Positions 48,601 through 60,600 of a DNA stretch of 64,000 nucleotides are shown here, piece after piece. A model generated the notes under the pieces. That model ran no database searches. It was not told the DNA's origin and worked only from the letters and a program-made list of their open reading frames with translations. The translations under genes were made by a program, and so were the position numbers. The stretch lies in the NCBI GenBank assembly GCA_036365455.1, contig JAWQUS010000022.1:8060001-8124000 (forward strand), read 5' to 3'. Numbering within the stretch: position 1 is the stretch's first letter; every line of letters begins with the position of its first letter. Origin of the DNA: Macrosoma leucophasiata (lineage: Eukaryota; Arthropoda; Insecta; Lepidoptera; Hedylidae).

Positions 48601-51600
48601 TCGAATTTTAAAATATTATTGCGATTAATTCGACAAAAATTGAAATAATCAAAATTTAAATTAATCGTTTTTTTTTTCAAATATTTGTTACAAATAAGCT
48701 TTCCACAGCAAAAGTTTTTAAACGTGTTTTTTTTAAATTGTTATTTTATCTTTGAATATCGAACACTATAAACTACAAATTCAAAATATTCGAATTTTTA
48801 AATATTTTTTTTTAATTAATATTTAAAAACCGAAATATTTGAAATTTTAATTCAAAATTTAAATTTTTTGTTTTTTATTTTCAAATGATTCGGCAGCCTG
48901 CACACTACACACCACAGCGCGGCACGTACCGGCCGTGGCGGATGGCCTGCTGCGCGAGGCGCGCCCGCATGGTGACCACCATGTCGTGCGGCACGCGCCA
49001 CACGAAGATGCAACCGTCGCCGCTCGCCGACACCACGTGCTGGCAGTCCGCCGTGAACCTGGAACAAAAAAGCTTATGTTTAAACGTGTAACAGAACAAT
49101 AACTAACACCCCTATTAGAAAATCGAGTTATAATCATTATACATGAACTGAAAATACATACCTAAATAAGTTGTCTTCAATTTGTAAAAACAGTATTCAC
49201 ACCCTACTCACCTACGGCCTAGGGGCACAGGCATAGAGCAACACGGCCCACCGGCCGCGGCGGACCGGAGGGGAGTAGCCATAGCGTTCATTACCGATGC
49301 AAAGTTCGTACAAATTGAAGACAACTTATTTCATAAATATAAAATACATAAAAACGTAACTTCACGCCTGTAATCCCCGAAGGAGTAGGCAGAGGTAAAT
49401 GCATGCATTCAAGCATACATGCAAACACCCACGATTCGCCGGTTACGTTTTGGCCCATGTAACAGGTGGCGAGCCTGTTGACATCACCGGGCACATTACC
49501 ACACTTCGAGGTACTGGGAAATTTCCAGAAAAATGGAAATATCCCAATATAACCAGAGATAAAGGACTTTACACCATTATTTCCAGAAAAATGGAAATAT
49601 CCCAATAGAACCAGAGATAAAGGCTTCTTCACCATTATCTCTGATAACCCCCTACCCGGGAATCGAACCCAGGACGTCAGCGTAGTAGTAGTGGCCTGCT
49701 ACCACTAGGCTACCGAGGCAGTTAAAGTAAAATACATAAACATGTAATATCAGTTCATGTATAATGATTATAACTCGATATTCGAATCGGAGTGTTTTAA
49801 AGTGTGCGTTACTCCCGTTACCCGTTGTTTAAACCAGTAGAATATTAAATTTCAAATGGAACATTACTACACACAGAGCAACACCAGAGGGGAGTAGCCA
49901 TATGCAGGCTTTCCCCTCTGTCGAAAGTACAAGCCCAAATTAGCCTATACCTGTCGCCTAGATGTTTAAATGTGTGCGTGAAATTGTTTCTGTATTTTGT
50001 TTAAAGTCAAGGTGTGAGTTTCGTAGTAAAAGACGATTTTTGTAGTGTGCGTCGCACGCTATTCCCCCCGAAATAAATGACACTGTTTTGCATCGATAGT
50101 AAACGCTATGGCTACTCCCCTCCAGTCCGCCGCGGTTGGTGGCCCGTGTTGCTCTATGTTACTGCATGATAACAATGAAAATGCTTTTTATTCATTTAAA
50201 AACCTGATATTATGAGTATAACAAATACGACAAATAATTATCAGTCCAAAGAATAATATGAATGTGTATTAGTCTAATACAAATTAGTCAAGCTAAAATT
50301 ATTCCAATACCTTAATAATCTTAATATGACAAATAATTATTCAAAATTCAAATCATTTATTTCAAATTGGTCTACAAGGACACTTTTGCATTGTCGGGTT
50401 ATAAGCTACCTAGAGAGAATGACTTATAATAATAATTCAATAGGTATTAATAAATACCAATTTAATAATAATATTTAACCGATGCGTGAATCATCAAATG
50501 TTTCAATTCCTTCATAGAACAAAATGAAAAATCTGTTCGTCATAAAAGATAAGATAAAAAGATAAATACGCTTACACTCACAGCCCCACAGTAGGTATAA
50601 ACCTGTGTCGTGGGTGCTGTTGTATACAAACAACACATGCACAAACATCCAGACCCGAAACAAATATCTGTAGGCCATACAAATATTTGTCCCGGTGCGG
50701 GGATCGAACCCGCGACCCTTCGAATCAACCGGGTCGTCTGGGTCGTCGCTCATCATAATCATAGTCATTCACTTAGCAGAGTTCCAAGTGCAGGCACTAC
50801 TGAGAAGAGGCTAAAATATGATTAGGCGAAAGTACTATTATGCCAATACATATTATGCAAAGACAATTAATTATGCGAAAAAATAAATTTAAAACAAATC
50901 TAGGCGAATGAAAAGGATCCCCCTGAACTCACCTCAATCCAGTGACGATTTCAGAGTGTCCATACATAGTGGCCATACACTCGCCCGAGTAGTAATCGTA
51001 CACGCTCAGTATCTTGTCCGTACTCGACGTGGCTAAGTATATACCGCTGCTGTCTAGTGCCACCTGGAAGGCAAAACATCGTTTAAAACCAGGGTACAGA
51101 GTGATCGTTATCTTGATAAAATAAATATAACAATAATATTCTCGAGTTTTGGCGGGAACCTTGAAAGAGGCGTATGGTGCTCTTATTTTATTTCACTTTC
51201 TTGGTGTATTTTTAAGTTATATTGAATAAAATGGGTGGCATTTTGTTTGATATAGGTTTATTACAGTGCCCGTGTATAGTGAAATAGAATAACAGTGCGA
51301 AAACACGACCTTTCAGGTTGCCTCCAAAACTTCATTGTAAATGTTCTGGTAATGTAGCCATCGCTTTACTCGAATAACTTGGTTGTAACTCACTTGACTG
51401 ACATATTATACTTCATAACTTATATACTTGATACTTACATATTATACTTGATGACTATATTATACTAACTTTTACGCTGCTTATATAAATATGAAATATC
51501 GTTTTACTTGACAATGGCAATATGCGTAATAGCGATGCCATAATGACAAAAAAAAATAAAATAATAATATTCTCGGTAACGGAGCTCGCGGGCGTAGGCA

Positions 51601-54600
51601 CCACCGCATCACCTAATGTACTTGCCGCTAAATGGTAGTGTTCAGCACTATAGTGTTCCAGTCAGGTGGTAATGTACAGCCCTGTAATTTCGGGTACAGA
51701 GGCATAACACCTTAGGCCTCAGGAGTGGTAACGCATCTGCATTTTGAACTTGGTCTTTTTGTGGGTGTCTATAGGCTGCAGTCATCACTTAACATCAATA
51801 TGAACTGCATGCTTGTTTGCAAATTCCATAACATTAAAAAAAAGAAATATCAGTCCAGATAGATTAAGCCTGGATTGCACCACGATATTTGTTAAAATCC
51901 TTCTCTAACTTAAAGAAATCTGTTAATGTTAGAGAAGGATGTCAAATGTTACAATAACTAACAAATATCGTGGTGCAACCCAGGTTAAATTGCTTTCTTA
52001 CCTCAAACGGAGGCGGATTGTCGTGTTGAAGTTATTAGTTACAACTAAGAATACCATGAAGAAGAGATGAGATCTTTGCGCAAGATCTGCGGTGTATCAC
52101 TCACCGATCGCGTTCGTAATGAAGATGTAAGAAAGAGTCTTTGTGTGAATGATAGTATCGGTGTAAAAATGATAAAAGGCATGCTCCGATGGTTCGGGCA
52201 TATAGAAAGAATGTCGAATGAGCGAATGACTAAACAGATATACAATGCGAATGTGGATGGTTGCAGAGGCCCAGGAAGACCAAGACTGACCTACCATGAC
52301 CAAATAGGTCGAGTTCTGTCTGATGGTGGGGTCAAAAGTCTTAGGAATCGGCGTGCATGTATGAAGAGAATGATGAAGGTAGACGAGGCACGAGAGGTTT
52401 GTCTGAACCGGGATGTCTGGCGCTCTACACTCTCTGCCTACCCCGTTAGGGACCTGGCGTGAAGATACATACATAAGAATACCATATCCATTGAGTGAGG
52501 TCGAGTTAAGGTCGAGATTACGACTTACAATATGGGTGTTAGTATACCACCATAGATTCTAAAATAATTAACCTTGATAAGAGTGCCGTCCTCAGCCGTG
52601 GTCCCTCGGAAGGTCTTCGTGTGCCGACCGTGGGCCGCGCTGTATACACGCACGTTCCGGTCCTGGAATAAAGAAAGTGTAAAATAGTTTGTACCTTGAT
52701 TTTAACGACGTAACTGCACGCCTATAATCCCCGAAGAGGTAGGCAGAGGTAAATGTAACATAATACCATACAGCAACACGGGCCACCGGCCGACCGGAGT
52801 GGAGTAACCATAGCGTAGGACCACTTGTGCTTGTACTTTGACAGAGGGGAAAGGCTGCATATGGCTACTCCCCTCCGGTCGACCGGTGGCCCGTGGCCCG
52901 TGTTGCTCCATGCTTATTACGAATGGTCAATACTAAAAACTTTATTGCTTTCATTTGTTACAATAATTATAATTAGGGGTATTTACATTTATGTTTTAAT
53001 AGCACAAATAAATTAGGGTATTGCAATCTATTTAATACAGTGAGAGCGAACCCATTTATTTTTATATATATATATATATATTATACATAAAAATAAATGG
53101 GTTCGCTGGGTGATGGGTGGTATTTATTTATTTATTTATTTACTCTTTTTATGCACGAAGATGGTGTACATAAAATCTATATATATATCAGTTATCAGTC
53201 ATCATTTCAGCCAAAAGACGCCCACTGCTGAACAAAGGCCCAAAAGATTGCCACAACGAACGGTCTTCGGTCGGAAGGGTCGCTCACACAGTTATCAGTA
53301 TTTTTGCTATTTCGTAAAAACATTTTTTGAGGAGATACTTTTCTAATATTTTAATAATTTTGTGTTATTTTTGGATATATTTATTTTATCTGGTCCATAT
53401 TACCACACATCTCGCCAGTCGTTACTGTCGAGGTGTGTCGAGTGAACTTACCTGGCAAGCAGTTAATATGTGCCGGCCGCCCGCATCAACCTCCATGTCG
53501 TACAACGTGGTACGGCCCGACACGTTCTGCCCGCGGGCGAACTGGTAGCTACCGTCTGCTGTCTGGGGAACAAAACGTACAAGATACAAAAAAAAGTTGC
53601 ATGTATACCTTATTTGTTGTGATTGTTTTGCTCTTAACTAAGTAGATCCTGATATTTGTTCTAAAATACACTATTTTATTACCCAATAGCTGACCCGGCA
53701 AACTTCGTATTGCCTCAGAATGAAATAATATGTCCAAGGTTTGATAGATACAGACTATATGTATTTCCTTCAATTTCTTCATATTTTCTTACCTTTTAAA
53801 CCTTTCCTGGACTTCCAAAAATCATGCAAATCCAAATTTACCCAAATCGGTAAAGCCGTTCTCGAGTTTTAGCGAGACTGACGAACAGCAATTGATTTTT
53901 ATATATACAGGGTGTCCCAGAACTCAACGTCAAGCCAAAACGGGGTGACAGGATTGATTGTAACCATCATGAGAAAAATCAGAAAAAAAATCTATCCCAT
54001 GTAGTTTGAAAATTATGGGCATTTAAGGAAAACCTAGAAATTTGGTCAAAATGGAACCATTTTTCGGTTATTGTGGTTAATTTTTATTATTTTTGTTCAT
54101 TTAAACTTTGGAACCGTAACCTTAAATAACATCTTGAGAATCACAGTCTAAAATAATGACACAATTACCCCAAGTTTCCTAGAATTTAGACTATTTGTTA
54201 AACTATGAATTTAAAATTTTCAAACTCTGTCGCCTTTGAAACACCCTCCTTTAAAAAAATGTACTAGAGTGCCTTGGCAAGTGCCATTAAAAGTTGGCGC
54301 GTTTAATCAGGATTGTAAAATGGTTAAAAAACATTTTAACTGAGTAAAATGGGTTAGCAAAAATCGGATTACTTGAGGTTTTTATTTTTTTACTCGTTTT
54401 TTTTTAGTATGAAACTAACAAGTATTGTACCATTTTACAATCCTGATTAAACGCGCCAACTTTTAGTGGCACTTGCCAAGGCACTCTAGTACATTTTTTT
54501 TAAGGGAGGGTGTTTCAAAGTCGTCAAAATTTGAAAATTTTAAATTCATAGTTTAACAAATAGTCTAAATTCTAGGAAACTTGGGGTAATTGTGTCATTA

Positions 54601-57600
54601 TTTTAGACTGTGATTCTCAAGATGTTATTTAAGGTTACGGTTCCAAAGTTTAAATGAACAAAAATAATAAAAATTAACCACAATAACCGAAAAATGGTTA
54701 CATTTTTACCAAATTTCGAGGTTTTCCTTAAATGCCCATAATTTTCAAACTACATGGGATAGATTTTTTTTATGATTTTTCTCATGATGGTTACAATCAA
54801 TCCTGTCACCCCGTTTCGGCTTGACGTTGAGTTCTGGGTCACCCTGTATAGATATAGATATACTCATATAGATAAATTTTTAACTTTGTATACATATGGG
54901 TTGGATATTCTGAAATAAATCAATTGAATTGAATTTATTGTATAAAATTTGTTGTAAGTGAATTTATTTTGGAGATCTTTTTGGTGTTTTTCCTCGGTAT
55001 TTGTGGATTTGGAAGTCTATTAGTAAATAACATATTTTATTTTTAAAGAAAAATGGAAAGAAAAATTTGACTTCAGGCGAGGCTCGAACTCGCGACCTAC
55101 TGGGAATCTAGTCCAGCCGCTCTTCCAATTGAGCTACTGAAGTCCTGCCCGATTTGTCAAATCTTTCCTTCACATCTATTGCATTGCTTTATGGTAGCAG
55201 CAGCGCCATCTATTACCAACTATGCTAGTTAGGCAGTAGGTCGCGAGTTCGAGTCTCGCCTGAAGTCAAATTTTTCTTTCCATTTGTCTGGGTGCCATTA
55301 AAGGATTAAACGTTAAACCTGACTTCTGGGTTGGCGGAAAGTACTTAAAGTATACTTTCTGCCAACCCAGAAGTCAGGTTCTCTATTCGAATAACAGACA
55401 TTTGTTTTAACATTACGTAAGTCGATTTGAAGAGTTTTGGCGGGAAGCTTGACAGAGGCGTGTGGTGCTCTTATTTTATTTTCATTTTCATGGTGTAATT
55501 ATTGAGTTATATTAAATTAAGTTGGTGGCATTTTGTTTGATATAGGCTTATTACAGTGATCGTGTCTAGTGAAATTGCCAAATAGTGCGAAAACACGTCC
55601 TTTCAGATTGCCTTCAAAACTTCATTGTAAACGTTCTGGTAAAGTAGTAATCGCTTTACTCAAATACTGACTGTGACTGACTGACTGACTTTTACGTTGC
55701 TTAATACGAAATATCGTTTTTCTAGACACTGGAAATATGCGTAATAGCGATGCCATAATAAAAGAAAAAAAAAGTCTTGATAAAAATGATGGAAAACAAT
55801 TTGAGGTCTGTAAGCTTGTGGACACCATAGACAAAAATCATATAGTTTAACGAGCGGCGTGTTGCGAGCTCAGCACAACAGCACAATATACTCACGGTCC
55901 GGAGCTGTCGGAACAGGATGGTCTTGTCGGCGCCGCAGGACACGAGCTGCAGGCCGGCGCCGGGCGCGGGGCCGGAGGTCAGGAAGCGCACCGCCGTGAT
56001 CGACGACGAGTGCTCGTCCAGCGTCTGCAGGATCTGGTAGCCCTGATGGCGACACATTTTTTTTTATACGAGATGTCACCGAAAGGTCTGACAATAATGA
56101 AATGTGTTCATCGATATAGAGTTTCAGATCACTTTAAGTAAACAATAAGAATGAAACCGCAACTTTTTTTCATATTTGACAACCCTAACGAATTGTCGAT
56201 GAAAACGCTCAGTATTTCACACACGAATACCGTGCGAAGTGACGGTGAGGCGAACGGTACGCGTGTGCGCGTATTAAATGCAGCATCTCAGCGATTCATA
56301 CCTACACACATACGCGTAACGTTCGCCTTCGACTGACACGCTGACAGCTGTTGTTGTCAGGGTTGAAACGCATAAAAATTGAATCAAAGTTTGTGACCAT
56401 TATGACCTCGGTCTTTGAACTGCAATGTGTTTGCCACTTCCATTACAGTAAAAATTAGGTTTGCAGCATATCTGGATGAACGAAATGATTCTGCAGTGGG
56501 ATCCTAACCTATGTCTTGAAAATTTCTAAATTCTAGTCTATCAAAATGTCAAACATATTATATGTGCTGTGTAACACAGACAGCCAGTGGTTAAAATGGT
56601 TTCACCATAGAGGTTCGTTATGTTTGCGCCATGAAATTCATCATGTTTCTGATGTCAATATACGCACGGCCGCGCGCGGCTCGCGACAGTCGTTGGCCGC
56701 GCGCGTCTGTCGCGGGCCACGGAAGCGGTGCCATATATTTTCATACAACATCTATCGTAGCGCGAGGCCGACGATAGTCGGAGGCCGCACGCAACCGCGA
56801 TCGATCGCGATCCACGGAATAGGGAATATGCATAAAATTTAAAATTGTCTCAAATATGTTTTTCTCGAATACTTATCAACGTCATATTATAATTACAAAG
56901 TTTTTTTTTATTTACTAATTATTTAATGCCATTAAATATTATGTAAATAGTGCAAAATAAGGGAACGAAATTCAAACTTCCAAAATGCGCCGCCATTGGT
57001 CGAGACGAAATAACACTTTATCTGGTGTTTTTCTAATACTAATTTTGCACTTAAGTACTATACAATACTTGTAAGATGGCTTTTTTGCTTCTTCCATGAT
57101 TTGTAGAGCAATTAAAATTGAAAATACGTATGAAGTAACACAAAAGTTTAGAGTAAAAAACACTCGAAGTGTGTTGTGACGTCACAACACACGTCGTCAA
57201 AATGACTGCGTTTGAAGAGCTCAAAGGAGATGTTGCGAGCTCGGCTCTGGTTTGTACACTACCTCAAAAATGGGTAATTTAAAGAAGAATCCGAAAAAAA
57301 TACAATTAATTTATTCAAGAATATATTTTACAGTTACAACCACATTTAATTCAAACGATTTTATCATTTTTAACTATGTTCAACATGGTGGCGATACAGC
57401 CGACGCTTAAGATAGTACCTATTTAAATAAAACAAAACTAATGCTATCTGTATCTAACTAATGCGATCAATTTAAAGAAGTTCCGATGAATTTCTCTACA
57501 TTGGAAATCGATTAATATTAAGTTCTTAGTATTAACACATGAAATCGATTTCGATAGTATTTAGAAAACATTACTACTTTTCTCCAAGTACATACTATCT

Positions 57601-60600
57601 AATCAAAAAACAATTAAATAATGAAATTATGTCAAAATGACATCGCCCGCCATATTCGCCATGTTGGTTTTGTGTTGCAATTCTAACTGCAAATAATATT
57701 TTGTAACTGTAAACAAAGCTTATTAAGTGAAAATATGCAGTAAAAAACGTTTTTACATTGATTTTGCCTGTTTAATGATATTGTGTACAATACATGGCCG
57801 GAGGTCCATACATTTTTGCAACATCTCTTTTCACTTTGAAAAATAACTATAATATTTTCAGGCCTATTTTTAATTTTTCTACGATATATATAAGTAAATG
57901 ATTAATTTAAGATGAAAACAAAAATTTCATGCATATTCCCTATTGCACCTTAAAAGACCAACCTTATCGACCAGAAACACGTGCACCAGTCTGTCCCTGG
58001 ACGCGGAGGCCAGCAGCCGCGGCTGGGCGGAGTACTCCAGGCAGAGCACCTCGGCGTCGTGCGCCTCCAGCGTGTGCAGCGGCGCCCCGCTGGCGGCGTG
58101 CACCCACACGTTGCCGGCGCGGTCGCCCGCCGCCACGTGGCGCCCGCACGGCGACACTCGGACGCATCTGGGGAGGATATTTGTTATGAGGAAAAATACA
58201 ACAACAATACACTTGTGGAGGAACGGGTGGAAGTGTTACGATTAGGTGCTGGTGATGTGAGCGATGACGTCGTCGAAGGTGCTGCAGAGAGTGGCTGGTG
58301 AGAAGGTTGCTTCCAATCACGTCGGGGTCACCACTGTGGAGTAGACCTGAGTCGATCGCGAGCGATAGAATCACTTTGATTGAATCACGATCCAAACACA
58401 AGTGATCGGGTCGTGACGTACAAAAAAAGTCGATCATTTGGGTCCTTTGGGTCATTGGGTACTTTGTTTCTCGTGAACTCTATCACATTAAGCATAAGGT
58501 ACACTTCAGTTTGTTTACAGTCTTATCGATCAAGCTCCCCTGCACCATGTCATCTAATTATAAAATTTATGCTATATGCCTATAAAGTTTAAGAATGAAA
58601 TTATAGTGATAATTAATTGAAATGTATTAAAATGAAAAATAGCCAGCGACATAATGTGTGGATCGCGATCACGAGTCTCGCATCCTTATCAGATGGGTCT
58701 CGAATCACGAGAATCATGAGCTACAGTATATGTTTGAGCGAAATCGAGTCGCGACCCAAATGACCCAAACGATCGAGTCATTTAGATGGGCGACTCGAGC
58801 TAAATTGCCCGCACGAACCGAGCATGTCAGCCAACCCGAAAATTCGGGTTCTCTTTGCGCTGTAACGGGTTGACCCGTGGCGCCATCAGGCTATCAGTCT
58901 CACGCGCGGGTCACGCTTTCGTCGTCGCCGCCGCAGAACAATTAGGTACCTTGCTTTCGGGCTGCGTAGCCCGCGTAGCCGCGTACTCGCCGCGCGGCGT
59001 GCGATAACCGAGATGCCTACCCGTATCGTACGTACGGGTTGTGCGAATGAGAAAGGTTAATTGTTTCATTAGGTAATAGAACGAGAGAGAAGGTTTACGG
59101 GTTGACAGCGTGACGGGTTGCGTTATATAGTGTGTAAATGAGAAAGGCAAATTATTTCAGTAGGTGATTGAATGAGACAGAAGTCGGGCAGCAAATGAAT
59201 GTATATAATGTATACGGTTTGACGGGTTGCGCATGCGCTCTGCTCGTCTGTCCGCTACTCCACGTTATGATGGATGGATAGGTATATGAGAAAAATGTTT
59301 CTTGAGATTAAGAATTTTTTTTTTGGAACACTTAACCAAAAAGGTATAAATAAAAAATTTGTTACACATCATCATACACGTCATCACATACATTATGGCT
59401 AACATGACATGTCGAAGTAGAAGAGTAATAGGTATTTCAATTTTGAAATTATTAATTCATTCAGAATTAAGCATACACTGTACATATTACTATTTTAGTA
59501 ATAAATATTTAATAACATGTATTACCTAAATTCTGAATTTATTATCTCACTACGAAACCCTAAAAATAAATCTTTAAAACCCATATGTTAACATCAAGGC
59601 AAACATCCTCAGGTATATCAATGCTCTAGTGGTCATTATTGCGTGCCATCTAATCTAAGTGAATTAAATTAGAGTTTTTTGGCGGGAACCTTGAAAGCGC
59701 ATGCGCTATAATAGAGTCCAGTGCGCATGCGCGCTAATAGAGTCCAGTGCGCATGCGTGCTAATAGAGTCCAGTGCGCATGCGCGCTAATAGAGTCCAGT
59801 GCGCATGCGTGCTAATAGAGTCCAGTGCGCATGCGTGCTAATGACGTGGAGCGCAGCTAGGGATGGCAATTCTTTCTGAAAAAGATCGATCTTTGAATCG
59901 ATTATTATTTTATTATAATTTACATTTATATTTTTCCACTTAATCAATTTATATTCGATTTGTATTATGTAATACTAAGAACTCAACCAAGGATAAGAAA
60001 TGAGCCAAAAATAAGGTATCTGTCATTATCTGGCTTCCTGTCTTATTTTCTCTGATTCTGTGCTGTGGATCGATTTAAATAATCGATTTTTTGGTCCGAA
60101 AGATTCATCTGCCGATTAATTGATCGCCATCCTTAAACGGAGCGCGCATGCGCGTGAGCGTTCTAGTCTTACTTTTCTTGGGTGTTTTGGCGGGTTTTTA
60201 TTAGTTTTATTTCGTAAAGCGTTCGACCACGGATAAGAGTGTAGGAAAGTGATTTATTGTAGTAAAATGTGACTTGTCGTGTTGTTTTCAAAACTCCATA
60301 AAAAGTTTCTAGTAAAATCCCCATCACTTCACTGGACTCATCTTATCATATTAATTATTTCTTATGGAACTATCTAATCATCGTCATCTTCCTAATGGAC
60401 ATTGGACATTCAATAAGAAAAAAGGACGCGGTGTTGAAGTTGGTATACCTACCTATATTTTATCTTTCACTCACACTACGTCATAGAGTAAGAGCCAGTA
60501 AGAGGTAACGCGTTATAATATTTGAAGTAAGTACATTAACACAATACGAATTTAGCGCGCTCTTACAATGTTATGTTTTGATTTTTTTCTAATGGAGTGA

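Noticed and set aside
55065..55145. Functional tRNA gene (reverse strand, AGA anticodon)
   Set aside because: Anticodon stem has an A-C mismatch, AGA would imply tRNA-Ser which needs a long variable arm, and flanks are SINE-like.
57929..58301. Plus-strand frames over exon 3
   Set aside because: Antisense shadows of the GC-rich WD40 exon.
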